Counted from the stretch's first letter, positions 1 through 14,173 are shown. The stretch is DNA of 64,000 nucleotides from Pelomonas sp. Root405 (GCF_001425165.1 NZ_LMDU01000014.1:706827-770826); one strand, 5' to 3'. A program made the numbers and translations. Notes: generated by a model not told the origin, from the sequence alone.

Positions 1-2459
1 GGCGACTTCTACGAGGTCTTCTACGACGATGCGCGCAAGTGCAATGCGCTGCTGGACATCACGCTGACCCAACGCGGCCAGAGCGCCGGCCAGCCCGTCG
101 TCATGGCCGGTGTGCCGGTCCATGCGCTGGAGAGTTATCTTGCCAAGCTCATCAAGCTCGGCGAGGCCGTGGCGATTGCCGAGCAGGTCGGCGAGGTGGG
201 CGCCAGCAAGGGGCCGGTGGAGCGCAAGGTCGTGCGCGTCGTCACTCCGGGCACCATCACGGATACCGAACTGCTGGCCGACAAGCAAGACGCCGTGCTG
301 TTGGCCGTCTGCGGCAGCGGCCGCCGCCATGGCCTGGCCTGGCTGTCGCTGACGCAGGGCGAGATCGGCCTGGCCGAATGCAGCGACAGCGAACTGCCGG
401 CCTGGCTGGCACGCCTGTCGCCGGCTGAGGTTCTCGTCGATCGCGAGCAGCAGCCGGCCGGCGTGATGCGCGCGCGCTTCCCCGTCACCAACCGGCCCGG
501 CTGGCAGTTCGACGCGGCGCTGGGCCAGCGCAAGCTCTGCGAACAGTTGGCCGTGGCCAGCCTGCAGGGCTTCAACGCGCATGAACTTGGCAACGCCCAT
601 GCCGCGGCGAGTGCCCTGCTTGCGTTTGCCGAGCACACCCAGGGCCGCGCCCTCGCCCACGTGCGCTCCTTGCGCGTGCAGCGCAGCAGCGACCTGCTGG
701 ACCTGCCGCCCGTCACCCAGCGCAACCTTGAGCTGACGCAGACGCTGCGCGGGGAGCCGAGCCCGACGCTCTTTTCGCTGCTGGACAGTTGCAAGAGCGG
801 CATGGGCAGCCGCACGCTGCGGCAGTGGCTGCTGCATCCCAAGCGAGACCGGGCCGAAGCAACCGCACGCCACAACGCCATCGCCGCCCTGCATGCGGAA
901 GGCTTCGAACCGTTGCGCGAGGCGCTCAAGTCGGTCAGCGATGTCGAGCGCATCTCGGCCCGCATCGCGTTGCGCCAGGTGCGGCCGCGAGAGCTGACCG
1001 GCCTGCGGGCAACGCTGCAGGTGCTGCCGCAGTTGCGCGCCGTGACGCCGGCCGCGTTGCGCGACCCCAGCCTGACGCCGCCGGCCGACATCCAGGAGCT
1101 CCTGGAACGCGCCATTGCGCTGGAGCCGGCCCTGTTGACGCGCGACGGCGGCGTCATTGCCGACGGCTTCGATGCTGAACTCGACGAGCTGCGCGGCATT
1201 CAGCAGAACTGCGACGGCTTCCTGCTTGACCTTGAAACGCGCGAGCGCGCCCGCACCGGCATCAGCAACCTGCGCGTGCAGTTCAACCGCGTGCACGGCT
1301 TCTACATCGAAGTGACCCAGGGCCAGATCGACAAGGTGCCGATGGACTACCAGCGCCGCCAGACGCTGAAGAACGCCGAGCGCTACATCACGCCGGAGCT
1401 GAAGGCCTTCGAGGACAAGGCGCTGTCTGCCAATGAGCGGGCGCTGGCGCGCGAAAAGCTGCTCTACGAGCAGGTGATCGACGCGCTGGTCAGCCGCCTG
1501 CAACCGCTGACCGCACTGGGCCGCACGCTCGCGGCGCTGGACGCCCTCGCGGCGCTGGCCGAGCGAGCGGTCACGCTCAATTGGTGCCGACCGGAGTTCG
1601 TCTCCCAGCCCTGCCTGGAGATCGAAGCCGGCCGCCACCCCGTCGTGCAGGCCCGCCTGGCCGAAACTGGCGGCGCGGAGTTCATGCCCAACGACTGCAG
1701 GCTCGACGCGCGAACCCGCATGCTGGTCATCACCGGCCCCAACATGGGCGGCAAGAGCACCTTCATGCGGCAAGTGGCGCTGATCGCGCTGCTGGGGTCC
1801 ATCGGCAGCTATGTGCCGGCGACGCGCTGCCGGCTGGGGCCGATGGATGCCATCCATACCCGCATCGGCGCGGCTGACGACCTGGCCAATGCGCAGTCCA
1901 CCTTCATGCTGGAGATGACCGAGGGCGCGGCCATCCTGCATTCCGCGACCGACCAGTCCCTGGTGCTGATGGACGAGATCGGCCGAGGCACGTCGACCTT
2001 CGACGGCCTCGCGCTCGCCTCGGCCATCGCCAGCCACCTTCACGACAAGACGCGCGCCTTCACGCTGTTCGCGACGCACTACTTCGAGCTGACCGAGTTC
2101 CCCGCCAAGCACGCCATGGCGCAGAACTGGCACGTGTCGGCGGTCGAGAGCGGCGAGGACATCGTCTTCCTGCACGAGCTGCAACCTGGCCCCGCCAGCC
2201 GCAGCTACGGCGTGCAGGTCGCGCGACTCGCCGGCATGCCCGCCAGCCTGGTGCGCCAGGCGCGCGCGACGCTGGAAGCGCTGGAGACCCGCGCCAACGC
2301 GGGCGACGACCAATTCGACCTGTTCGCAGCGCCGCCAGCACCGCCTGCAGCACCGGAGCCGAGCGCGTTGCTTGCCGCGCTTGAACGCATTGACCCCGAC
2401 ACCCTGTCCCCGCGCGAGGCGCTGGAGGCGATCTACCAATTGAAGAAGCTGGCCAAGGC

Positions 2460-2463
<4 letters not shown>
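1..2463 (+). CDS. mutS: DNA mismatch repair protein MutS, 5'-truncated by window
   Basis: MutS recognises mismatches and small loops and recruits MutL in methyl-independent or methyl-directed repair. The frame is open from base 1 and the first visible residues are [10 protein letters not shown], which contain the Phe-X-Glu mismatch-reading motif. By comparison with E. coli MutS about 33 N-terminal residues lie outside the window. The connector, lever and clamp regions follow. The C-terminal ATPase has Walker [10 protein letters not shown] at about residue 579 of the fragment, a Walker B-like [16 protein letters not shown], and the switch His in FATHYFEL. The stop codon overlaps the start of the next gene by 4 bases (ATGA), so the two are probably co-transcribed. 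The only oddity is the window-edge truncation. Confidence 0.97.
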
Positions 2464-4951
<2,488 letters not shown>

Positions 4952-4953
4952 CC

Positions 4954-5811
4954 ATGAAGCTCTGCGGATTCGACGTCGGCATCGACCAACCCTTCTTTCT
5001 GATCGCCGGAACCTGCTCGATCGAAGGCCTGCAGATGTCGCTCGACGTGGCCGGGCTGTTGAAGGAAGCCTGCACGTCGCTCGGCATCCCGCTCATCTAC
5101 AAGGGCTCGTTCGACAAGGCCAACCGCTCGTCCGGCACCACCCAGCGTGGCGTCGGCATGGAAGCCGGCTTGAAGATCCTCGACGAGGTGCGCCGCCAGA
5201 CCGGCCTGCCGGTGCTGACCGACGTGCACGACGCCACCCAGGTGGCCGAGGTCGCCAGCGTCGTCGACGTGCTGCAGACCCCGGCCTTCCTGTGCCGCCA
5301 GACGGATTTCATCCGCGCGGTCGCGCAAAGCGGCAAGCCGGTCAACATCAAGAAGGGCCAGTTCCTCGCGCCGTGGGACATGAAGAACGTCATCGACAAG
5401 GCCCGCGCTGCAGCGCGCGAGGTGGGCCTGTCCGAAGACCTCTTCCTGGCCTGTGAGCGCGGCGTCAGCTTCGGCTACAACAACTTGGTCGCCGACATGA
5501 CCAGCCTGGCCGAGATGCGCAACACCGGCGCCCCGGTCGTGTTCGACGTCACCCACTCGGTGCAGAAGCCCGGTGGCCTGGGCGGCTCCAGCGGCGGTGC
5601 CCGCGAGATGGTGCCCGTGCTGGCGCGGGCCGGCGTCGGCGTGGGCGTGGCGGGCCTGTTCATGGAGACCCACCCGAACCCGGCCGAGGCCTTCAGCGAT
5701 GGCCCCAACGCCGTGCCGCTCAAGCACATGAAGACGCTGCTGGCGCAGTTGGTGGCGCTGGATCGCGTCGTCAAGCAGCAGCCCCTGCTGGAGAACGATT
5801 TCTCCTGCTGA
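4954..5811 (+). CDS. kdsA: 3-deoxy-8-phosphooctulonate synthase (KDO-8-P synthase)
   Basis: KdsA condenses phosphoenolpyruvate with arabinose 5-phosphate to give KDO 8-phosphate for the lipopolysaccharide inner core. The 285-residue length fits the family. Visible hallmarks are [11 protein letters not shown] near the N terminus, [12 protein letters not shown], the [11 protein letters not shown] segment, [31 protein letters not shown] and the [11 protein letters not shown] motif. The gene starts 2 bases after the pyrG stop, a common pairing in Proteobacteria (often pyrG-kdsA-eno). The presence of kdsA shows a Gram-negative envelope. Confidence 0.97.
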   Translation: MKLCGFDVGIDQPFFLIAGTCSIEGLQMSLDVAGLLKEACTSLGIPLIYKGSFDKANRSSGTTQRGVGMEAGLKILDEVRRQTGLPVLTDVHDATQVAEVASVVDVLQTPAFLCRQTDFIRAVAQSGKPVNIKKGQFLAPWDMKNVIDKARAAAREVGLSEDLFLACERGVSFGYNNLVADMTSLAEMRNTGAPVVFDVTHSVQKPGGLGGSSGGAREMVPVLARAGVGVGVAGLFMETHPNPAEAFSDGPNAVPLKHMKTLLAQLVALDRVVKQQPLLENDFSC

Positions 5812-5857
5812 GGTCCCGAGCCGCAGCGCCTTCAAGAACTCGACCGCATCCAACGCC

Positions 5858-6148
5858 ATGCCCAGCGCCTACATCCTCGCCAACGTCAAGGTCACCAATC
5901 CCGAGCAATACGAGCACTACCGGCGCCTGTCGTCGCTGGCGATGAAGCAGCACGGCGCCGAGGTGCTGGTGCGCGGCGGCAAGACCACCGTGCTCGAAGG
6001 CGACTGGACGCCCGAACGCGTCGTGCTGTTGAAGTTCCCGTCGCCCGAGGCTGCGCAGGCCTTCTACGACTCGCCCGAGTACGGCGCCGCGCGCGAAGCC
6101 CGCGAGGGCATTGCCGTCATGCGCATGGTTTTGATCGAAGGCGTCTGA
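5858..6148 (+). CDS. DUF1330 family protein
   Basis: This is a 96-residue small alpha/beta protein of the DUF1330 type (dimeric ferredoxin-like barrel). Typical features are the N-terminal MPSAYILANVKVTNPEQYEHYR, then GAEVLVRGGK, VLLKFPSPEAAQAFYDSPEY and the C-terminal IAVMRMVLIEGV. No catalytic role is established for the family; monooxygenase-like or binding roles have been suggested. It lies 46 bases after kdsA and before eno on the same strand, so it is probably part of the pyrG-kdsA-eno transcript. Confidence 0.88.
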   Translation: MPSAYILANVKVTNPEQYEHYRRLSSLAMKQHGAEVLVRGGKTTVLEGDWTPERVVLLKFPSPEAAQAFYDSPEYGAAREAREGIAVMRMVLIEGV

Positions 6149-6165
6149 CGCCCGCATTGTTGTGA

Positions 6166-7515
<1,350 letters not shown>

Positions 7516-7518
7516 CCG

Positions 7519-7812
7519 TTGAAGGTCTTAGCTCTGGTCCTGGCGCTCTTTCTGATCGCCATCCAAGCCCAGCTCTGGGTGGGCCGGGGCAGCATTCCCT
7601 ATGTGGCCCAGCTCCGGGAGGAGGTGGCCCAGGCGCGCATCGAGAACGACGAAGCCCGCGCCCGCAATGCGCAGTTGCAGGCCGAGTTGCGTGACCTGAA
7701 GGAAGGCCTGGAGATGGTCGAGGAGAAGGCCCGCTACGAGCTGGGCATGATCAAGGCCGACGAGGTCTTCGTGCCGCTGGCACCCGCGGCGGCCTCGAGC
7801 GCCAGGCGCTGA
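7519..7812 (+). CDS. ftsB: cell division protein FtsB
   Basis: FtsB is a small bitopic inner-membrane protein that bridges FtsL and FtsQ in the divisome. The product is 97 residues, with a transmembrane helix at about residues 1-17 (VLALVLALFLIAIQAQLW), then the conserved WVGRGS-type turn, a charged coiled coil (about 28-70) and EEKARYELGMIKADEVF, the DivIC/FtsB signature. The start appears to be TTG, 3 bases after the eno stop. The stop shares one base with the pnuC start (TGATG), indicating coupling. The eno-ftsB neighbourhood supports the call. Confidence 0.93.
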   Translation: MKVLALVLALFLIAIQAQLWVGRGSIPYVAQLREEVAQARIENDEARARNAQLQAELRDLKEGLEMVEEKARYELGMIKADEVFVPLAPAAASSARR

Positions 7813-8423
7813 TGCTCGCCACCCTCTGGGCGGCGCTGCTCGCGCCGGCCTTCACCGCTTTTGGCAGCCCCGCTTCCTGGCTGGAGCTGATCGCCTTCGC
7901 GCTGGCCGTCTGGATGGTGGTCTGCAACATGCGCGTTCACCTGCTGGCCTGGCCGCTGGCCATCACCAGCTCGCTCATGTACTTTGCGCTCTTCTTGGAC
8001 GGCAAGCTGTACGGCGAGGCGGCGCTGCAGATCGTCTTCGCCGCGCTCGCGGTCTGGGGCTGGTGGCAGTGGCGCTTCGGCCGCATGGCGACGGGCGAGG
8101 TGCTGAAGGTGCGCCGCCTCGGGCTGCGCGGGCTCGCCGGGCCCGCCCTGCTGACACTGGCCGCCTGGCCGCTGCTCGGGCTGTTCCTGGACCGCGCCAC
8201 CGACAGCCCCCTGCCCTACTGGGACGCCTTCCCCACCGTGGCCAGCCTGCTCGGGCAATGGCTGCTGGCGCGCAAGTACGAGGAAAACTGGCCGACCTGG
8301 ATCGTCGTCAACATCGCCAGCGTCGTGCTGTTCGGCCTCAAAGGCTATTGGCTGACCGTCATCCTTTATACCGGCTTCATCCCGATGAGCGTCATCGGCT
8401 GGCGCGCCTGGCGGAACGCATGA
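7812..8423 (+). CDS. pnuC: nicotinamide riboside transporter PnuC
   Basis: PnuC carries nicotinamide riboside across the inner membrane by facilitated diffusion, driven by phosphorylation inside the cell. The product is 203 residues with about seven hydrophobic helices. PnuC-type features include NMRVHLLAWPLAITSSLMYF, the aromatic WGWWQW stretch, QWLLARKYEENWPTWIVVNIASV, and GYWLTVILYTGFIPMSVIGWRAW at the end. It overlaps ftsB by 1 base and the next kinase gene by 4 bases, so uptake and trapping of the riboside are translationally coupled. Confidence 0.93.
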   Translation: MLATLWAALLAPAFTAFGSPASWLELIAFALAVWMVVCNMRVHLLAWPLAITSSLMYFALFLDGKLYGEAALQIVFAALAVWGWWQWRFGRMATGEVLKVRRLGLRGLAGPALLTLAAWPLLGLFLDRATDSPLPYWDAFPTVASLLGQWLLARKYEENWPTWIVVNIASVVLFGLKGYWLTVILYTGFIPMSVIGWRAWRNA

Positions 8424-8941
8424 ACGCCCGCCTCGTGGCGCTGCTCGGCGCGGAGTGCACTGGCAAGTCCACACTGGCCGAAGCGCTGGCCGAGCACTTC
8501 AATGCCGGCTTGGTGGCCGAACACCTGCGCGAATGGTGCGACACCCGCGGCCGCACGCCTTTGCAGCACGAGCAGGCCGCCATTGCCGCCGAGCAGGCCG
8601 CGCGCATCGAAGCCGCCGCCGTCAGGCACGAACTCGTCTTCTGCGACACGACACCGCTGATCACCGCGGTGTGCAGCCAGCACTACTTCGATGACGACAC
8701 GCTGCTGGAGCAGGCCCTCGCCTTCCAGCGCCGCTGCGACCTGACGCTGCTGTGCGCGCCTGACCTCCCCTGGCAGGCCGACGGCATCCAGCGCGACAGC
8801 CCAGCCGTGCGGCAAGCCATCGACCAGCGACTGCGCGCGGCGTTGACGGCCGGCGGCATTGGCTGGGTCGACATCAGCGGCACGGATGCCGACCGGCGTG
8901 AGGCGGCGATTGCCGCCCTTCAACGCCCCAGCAGCAGATAG
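8420..8941 (+). CDS. NadR-type nicotinamide riboside kinase (P-loop NTPase)
   Basis: This 173-residue P-loop protein has Walker A GAECTGKST at about residues 10-18, and resembles the C-terminal ribosylnicotinamide kinase domain of NadR without the adenylyltransferase or DNA-binding parts. Further NadR-like features are the acidic YVREY-type segment (LVAEHLREW), EQAARIEAAA, and VFCDTTPLITAVCSQHYFDD. The predicted reaction is nicotinamide riboside + ATP to NMN. Position directly downstream of pnuC with a 4-base overlap is strong context. The start at 8420 gives the family N terminus; longer in-frame starts are shadows of pnuC. Its 3' end overlaps the convergent gene by 22 bases. Confidence 0.88.
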   Translation: MNARLVALLGAECTGKSTLAEALAEHFNAGLVAEHLREWCDTRGRTPLQHEQAAIAAEQAARIEAAAVRHELVFCDTTPLITAVCSQHYFDDDTLLEQALAFQRRCDLTLLCAPDLPWQADGIQRDSPAVRQAIDQRLRAALTAGGIGWVDISGTDADRREAAIAALQRPSSR

Positions 8942-11900
8942 TCGAACAGCTGGGTCCCGCCGGCACCGCCCAGCGGCACCAGCAAGGCCTTGAGCAGGGG
9001 CTGGTCAAAGAAGGACGCGAACGCACCGCAGTGCTCGTTCTCCACCGAGGCGATCAGGCGCTTGTAGGGCTCGACCAGCTCCGACAAAGGCTTGCCACTG
9101 CCCGCCAGCCAACGCAGATCGGCCTGCATGGACGCCAGCGCACGCCGCCGCGTTGTCTCGGCGGCGCGCTTGAGCAGCAGGGTCAGGCCGATCAGCACGG
9201 CGACATAGAAACTCACCCCGATGGCGATGGCCGGCGTCAGCGACCAGTTGTCGAACAGCCGGCTGCGCGCCACGACGAGCAGGGCCAGCACGACGAAGGG
9301 GCCGATGACGAGCTTGGCCACCGGCGTGCTGCGCCGCGCCACCACCTGCACGTCGATCCAGTCGTCCAGCAGCGTGTGCACCGCGAAGCCACCGCCGTCC
9401 TTGCTGCGCTCCTCGGGCCGGGCGCTGAAGCGCTGCGACCACAGGGCCTTGTGTTCCTCGCCGAGAGACTTGGCGAACATCTCGATGGTGGCCTCCGGGT
9501 AGAAGCTGCGGCCCGCGTTCATGTGGCGCACGAAGCGCACCAGCAGCACCGTCGAGTCCGCCACGGCGACGATGAGCAAGGGCAGCATCAGCAGGATGGC
9601 GTAGAGCGTGGCGCTGACCATCTGGCGGTGTTCGTCGCCGCGCACCGGCACCGTTGGGATCTGGCCCTCCGACAGGCACAGGAAAAGCAGGCCGACGCAG
9701 CAGATGGTCAGCACATACCAGACCAAAGTGCGCGCCGCGCGTGGCCGCGCCTCGCCGCGCTCGCCGTACTCCTGCCAGAGCTGCGCGAAGTCGCAGCTGT
9801 AGCCCACGCCGGGCCGCCAGAACAGCACGCTGACATGGTCGAACCAGCCGCGCAGCAGCTGGCGCATGTCGCTGCGCACCACCGGCCTGGCGACCGGCCG
9901 GGGCAGTCGCAGCCAGTCTGAGTCGTTGCGGAGCTGGTTCAGGGAATCGGCCCACGCCCAGTCCAACGTCCACAGGATGGTGAACAGCGCCAGCAGGTGG
10001 ATGAGGTGCGATGGCCAGGCGCTGACACCTTCCAGCCAGGCCACCGGTTCGCAGGTATCGCAGACGATCTGGCGGTTCCACCCGCCCGCCGGCCAGGCCA
10101 GCCACACCCAGACCGCCACCACCAGCAGCACGATGACCAGGTGCAGGCGGTCGATGCCCGCGTGCTGGTCGGGCGGCAGTGGCTGGTCCCGACGCGCCTG
10201 CAGCAGGGCTGGCAGCACGGCCAGCAGTGCGCCGAAGGCTGCCAGGCTGGCCAGCAGCAGCGCCTGCACGAAGCGCAGCTGGCTGGGCAGCAGAAACTCA
10301 ATGAGGCTGGCCAGCACATAGGCGAACAAGCCGGCATGCAGGGCCACGAGGACGATGGACGTCATGTCCATCTGCGGCTGGTTGGCCAGCGTCGGCTCGC
10401 GCATGAAGACGCGTCGGGCCTGGCGAATCGATGGCGTCGACGGCCAGGCCAGCAGCACGCAGCTCATGACCACCACCATCAGCACCGCCAGCCCGCTGCG
10501 CCCGGCGCTGGGCGGCGGCGGACGCGCCTCCAGCGCATAGCCGGCCAGCGGCACTGCGCTGGCGCGACCGACTTCGTAGAGCGACGGCTTCCGCAAGGCT
10601 GGCTCCAGCGCCTGCCGCTCATCGCGCTTGCAGCTTTCACTGCGGCAGCCTGCCCGGCGTGCGGCGGCATAGGTGCTGGACTGGTAGATGTCGCGCAGCG
10701 GCGGTGTGCCGGCCTGCAGGTCGGCGGCACCCGCCGGGGCGCTGGCCGACGGCGGATAGAAGGCCAGCGGCAGGCTGCTGGCGACGACGAGGTTGCGCGT
10801 GAAGGCCTGGGTGCGCGGGTGCAGGTAGCGCGCGTCGATGTCCGTCGTGAAGAACATGCGGTCCGAGAAATCCTCGTGCAGGGCCTGCAGCACCAGCAGC
10901 TTGTCGTGCACGTCGTTGGCAAAGATGCCGATGGCGCCGATGGGCAGGCGGCTCGCATCGGCCTCGCTGCGCTTGAGCTCGGCGCCCAGGCGGCGCAGAT
11001 AGTCGAGCTGGTCGCGGCTCTCGGGCCACTCCAGCGTCGCGTTCTTGGACGGCGGCGCCGCTGCGGCAGCACCGGTCGACTCGCGTGTCGTCACACCATC
11101 GATACCGCGGAAGAAATAGATGACCTCGATCTTTAGCGGTTGGTCCCACGGCCGGCCGTCCGGCAACCGGTAGCGCAGCTCACTGACGAGGGACTGCGCA
11201 TAGAGCGAATCGCGCTCGGCGACGATAACCACGCGACGCCCCTGGTGCGGCAGGCGCAGCCCCAGCTCCGCGACGAGGCGCTTGATGAGTTCGGCGTCGG
11301 TGCCGATGGTGCGCACCATCTCCACCGGCCGCACCGGATTCACGCCGGTGATGCGGTTGAACTGATCGCTGACAAAGGACTCGAGCTTCTGGTCGCTGAG
11401 TTCCGCAATCATGCTGTTGGGCGCGGTCGAGGCCGAGTTGTAGAACTCGGCGCGCGACAGCAATTCATAGCCCTCCTGCAGATCCTGCGGCAACCCGCTG
11501 GCCGCACCGGCAACGCCCGAACTGCAGCGCGCCGCCGCCGCCCGGGCGGCCGGGCTCGGCGCGGCGGCGGCGGCGTTTTTGCGGTCGGCCGCGCAGCGCA
11601 GGTCCATCAGCGCGGCGCGCAGGGCGTCGGTCGACGACGGACCGATGACCGCCAGGCTGGGCAGGCGCTGGTCGTCCGCACCGCCGGGCGCCGCAAGCTG
11701 TCGCGCTTGGCGGCCCATCAGTTGCTGCGTCAGCCGCGCCAGCGCATCCAGCTTGCGGTTGGGCAGGGAGTTCTCGTCCACCCACAGCAGCGCAATCTGG
11801 CCATAACGGCGCGGTTTGTCGGGCCTGGCATTGCCCTCGCCTTCGCCGTCGGGCCGGCGGCGATGCTCGGCGCGCGCCGACAACAGCTCATAGGGCACGA

Positions 11901-12537
11901 CGAAGTTGTCCTTGGCGCGGGCGGCGCGCGCCTGCTTGTCGGGGTCGCTGGGCCTGGCGACGGCAGATGAAGCCTCCAGTGGCGCAGCGGCCTCCAGCAG
12001 GCTGAACTCAAGCAGGCTCAGGCGCTCGGCGTTGTCGGGCACATAGTCCTGCGCCAGCAGGCCGGCCAGCGTTGCATAGCGCACGCGCCGCCGCGCCTCT
12101 TCGGCGCCGACGAAGTCCGCCCCTGGCAGCAGGCCCATGATGACGAGCGTGTTGTCCAGGCGCTGGTCGTGGTCGCGGTCCAGCTTGGCCAGCATCCGCT
12201 GCGGGTCGCGCACCTCCGCCACGCGTTCGCGACAGTCGATGTCCAGCGTCTGCGAGGTCTGCTTGCGGATGCGCTCGCAGCGCTCGGCGCGCTCGGTCTC
12301 ATAACGTCGCAGCGCAGTGAACGGGTCTTCCCAGAGGCGGGCGTTGACGTCGAGGTCGGGGTCCAGCGGCGCCTGGGCGCGCGCCTTCTCGGCCGGCCGC
12401 AGGGGCTCGAAGGCCTGCGGCACCAGCTGTGTGCTGGCCACGAAGGCCACCAGCACCGCAGCACTTGCCCACGGGAAGCTGCCAAATCCGCCTTTATCGG
12501 CCACTGTCGCCTCCTGGCCCTTGCGAGAACGGGCCAA
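8920..12537 (-). CDS. large membrane protein of unknown function with a possible substrate-binding-like domain
   Basis: I do not recognise this 1205-residue protein. It has one N-terminal transmembrane helix (about 25-42), then roughly 600 mostly soluble residues containing alternating beta/alpha segments (RRVVIVAERDSLYAQSL, KIEVIYFF, IGAIGIFANDVHDKLLVLQAL, MFFTTDIDARYLHP). These are reminiscent of a type 1 periplasmic-binding fold; that is inference only. About eight transmembrane helices follow from roughly residue 680 to 1130, then a short cytosolic C-terminal tail. Low-complexity Ala/Pro linkers separate the parts. It is monocistronic, convergent with the kinase gene (22-base overlap), and has no obvious partner. 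A sensor or receptor role is possible but unproven. The start is an ATG with no strong Shine-Dalgarno. Confidence 0.75.
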   Translation of the reverse strand: MARSRKGQEATVADKGGFGSFPWASAAVLVAFVASTQLVPQAFEPLRPAEKARAQAPLDPDLDVNARLWEDPFTALRRYETERAERCERIRKQTSQTLDIDCRERVAEVRDPQRMLAKLDRDHDQRLDNTLVIMGLLPGADFVGAEEARRRVRYATLAGLLAQDYVPDNAERLSLLEFSLLEAAAPLEASSAVARPSDPDKQARAARAKDNFVVPYELLSARAEHRRRPDGEGEGNARPDKPRRYGQIALLWVDENSLPNRKLDALARLTQQLMGRQARQLAAPGGADDQRLPSLAVIGPSSTDALRAALMDLRCAADRKNAAAAAPSPAARAAAARCSSGVAGAASGLPQDLQEGYELLSRAEFYNSASTAPNSMIAELSDQKLESFVSDQFNRITGVNPVRPVEMVRTIGTDAELIKRLVAELGLRLPHQGRRVVIVAERDSLYAQSLVSELRYRLPDGRPWDQPLKIEVIYFFRGIDGVTTRESTGAAAAAPPSKNATLEWPESRDQLDYLRRLGAELKRSEADASRLPIGAIGIFANDVHDKLLVLQALHEDFSDRMFFTTDIDARYLHPRTQAFTRNLVVASSLPLAFYPPSASAPAGAADLQAGTPPLRDIYQSSTYAAARRAGCRSESCKRDERQALEPALRKPSLYEVGRASAVPLAGYALEARPPPPSAGRSGLAVLMVVVMSCVLLAWPSTPSIRQARRVFMREPTLANQPQMDMTSIVLVALHAGLFAYVLASLIEFLLPSQLRFVQALLLASLAAFGALLAVLPALLQARRDQPLPPDQHAGIDRLHLVIVLLVVAVWVWLAWPAGGWNRQIVCDTCEPVAWLEGVSAWPSHLIHLLALFTILWTLDWAWADSLNQLRNDSDWLRLPRPVARPVVRSDMRQLLRGWFDHVSVLFWRPGVGYSCDFAQLWQEYGERGEARPRAARTLVWYVLTICCVGLLFLCLSEGQIPTVPVRGDEHRQMVSATLYAILLMLPLLIVAVADSTVLLVRFVRHMNAGRSFYPEATIEMFAKSLGEEHKALWSQRFSARPEERSKDGGGFAVHTLLDDWIDVQVVARRSTPVAKLVIGPFVVLALLVVARSRLFDNWSLTPAIAIGVSFYVAVLIGLTLLLKRAAETTRRRALASMQADLRWLAGSGKPLSELVEPYKRLIASVENEHCGAFASFFDQPLLKALLVPLGGAGGTQLFDYLLLGR

Positions 12538-12650
12538 GGCGCGAAAGTCTCAGCTTGGCGCTGCCCCGTCAATCACTAAGGGCGCCGGCCATCCTCAGAA
12601 GGCATGAGGCGCGTTGCGCAATGGAAACGCTCCCGCCCGCTGGCCGCCGG

Positions 12651-13610
12651 CTACTGCAGCGTGCCGCCGGCGCCTTCGGGTTGGCGGCCTGTGGGCGTGA
12701 AGAGCGCGCCAACGTCGACCGCGTCGAAGCGATAGTGCCGGCCACAGAAGTCGCAACCGATCTCGACATCGCCGCGCTCGGCCAGCACGCTGTCGACTTC
12801 GTCGCGGCCCAGGCCCAGCAGCATCTGCGACACACGCTCGCGCGAGCAGGTGCATGCAAACCGCGGCTGCTGGGGCTCGAAGCGCGTCACCGTCTCTTCC
12901 CAAAAGAGGCGGCGCAGCACGGTGTCGGCGTCCAGCGTCAGCAGTTCCTCGGCGGTCAGGGTGCCCGCCAGGATGCTGATGCGGTTGAAGGCGTCGGACA
13001 GGCCGATATCGTCTTCATTGCGGCGCCCCTCAAGATTGCCCTCGCCCTGGATGGGCAGGCGCTGGATCAGCAGGCCGGCGGCGATGTCGCCATTGGCCGC
13101 CAGCACCAGCTTGGTGTCCAACTGCTCGGACTGCAGCATGTAGTGCTCCAGCACCTCGCTGACCTTCTGCAGCGGCTCGCGCTGGTCGCCATACAGCGGC
13201 ACCACGCCCTGGTAGGGCTGCTGGCCGGGGAACTTGTCCTTGGGGTCCAGCGTGATCGCACAGCGGCCCTGGCCGCGCAGATTGACCATGGCTTCCAGCG
13301 TGGCGCCGGCCTCCACCGTGCCGATGCACTTGGCCGTCGCGCGGAAGGCCAGGTCCGGCTGCACTTCGGCCACGGCCAGCTTGACGGGGCCGTCGCCAAA
13401 GATCTGCAGCACCAGCGCGCCATTGAACTTGATGTTGGCCTGCATCAGCACCGCAGCGGCGCTCATCTGGCCGAGCAGGTCGCGCAGTTCGGGCGGGTAC
13501 TCCGCGCCGGGCTCCCGGCGCGACAGCAGCTCCTGCCAGCCCGTGGTCAGGCGCACCAGCATGCCGCGCACCGGCAGGCCGTCGAACAAAAACTTGTGAA
13601 GCTCGCTCAT
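12651..13610 (-). CDS. hslO: redox-regulated chaperone Hsp33
   Basis: Hsp33 is a cytosolic holdase activated by oxidation plus unfolding stress. The product is 319 residues. The C-terminal zinc switch is intact: Cys253 and Cys255 in CTC and Cys286 and Cys289 in CDFC, the normal C-X-C...C-X-X-C arrangement. N-terminal family features include [13 protein letters not shown] and [26 protein letters not shown]. The start codon overlaps the stop of the upstream carbonic-anhydrase-like gene by 4 bases, so the two form an operon. Confidence 0.96.
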   Translation of the reverse strand: MSELHKFLFDGLPVRGMLVRLTTGWQELLSRREPGAEYPPELRDLLGQMSAAAVLMQANIKFNGALVLQIFGDGPVKLAVAEVQPDLAFRATAKCIGTVEAGATLEAMVNLRGQGRCAITLDPKDKFPGQQPYQGVVPLYGDQREPLQKVSEVLEHYMLQSEQLDTKLVLAANGDIAAGLLIQRLPIQGEGNLEGRRNEDDIGLSDAFNRISILAGTLTAEELLTLDADTVLRRLFWEETVTRFEPQQPRFACTCSRERVSQMLLGLGRDEVDSVLAERGDVEIGCDFCGRHYRFDAVDVGALFTPTGRQPEGAGGTLQ

Positions 13611-14131
13611 CGGATTCTTTTCAGGCCGGCCGCATAGCGGCGGCCGTTGTTGACGTAATGGGCCGCGCTGGCCTTGAGGCCTGAAATCTGGGCCTCGGTC
13701 AGCTCGCGCACGACCTTGGCCGGCGCGCCGACGATCAGCGAGCCGTCGGGGAAGTCCTTGCCTTCGGTCACCAGCGCGCCGGCGCCGACGATGCAGTTGC
13801 GGCCGATACGGGCGCCGTTCAAGACCACAGCCCCGATGCCGATGAGGCTTTCGTCACCGACCGTGCAGCCATGCAGCATGACCTGGTGACCGACGGTCAC
13901 GTTCTGGCCGATGACAAGCGGAAAGCCGTGGTCGGCATGCAGCACCGAGCCGTCCTGAATATTGCTGCCGGCGCCGATGGTCAGCGTGTCGCTGTCGCCG
14001 CGCAGCACGGCGTTGAACCAGATGCTGACATCCTCGCCGAGCGTCACGCGGCCGATGACTTCCGCGCTGTCCGCCACCCAGGCCGTGTCGGCCACGTCGG
14101 GAATGTGCTCGTCGAGCTGGTAGATCGCCAT
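13607..14131 (-). CDS. gamma carbonic anhydrase family protein (left-handed beta-helix)
   Basis: This 174-residue hexapeptide-repeat protein is of the gamma-carbonic anhydrase / YrdA-PaaY type. Repeats such as [79 protein letters not shown] build the helix. The metal-binding histidines are visible in HADHGFP, VTVGHQV and MLHGC. Carbonic anhydrase activity is not proven for most family members. It is the first gene of a two-gene operon with hslO, and is divergent from the DUF455 gene across a 42-base gap. Confidence 0.93.
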   Translation of the reverse strand: MAIYQLDEHIPDVADTAWVADSAEVIGRVTLGEDVSIWFNAVLRGDSDTLTIGAGSNIQDGSVLHADHGFPLVIGQNVTVGHQVMLHGCTVGDESLIGIGAVVLNGARIGRNCIVGAGALVTEGKDFPDGSLIVGAPAKVVRELTEAQISGLKASAAHYVNNGRRYAAGLKRIR

Positions 14132-14173
14132 CGCAGGCCTCCCGTGAAACGCCGAATTTTAGAATCGCGGCCA

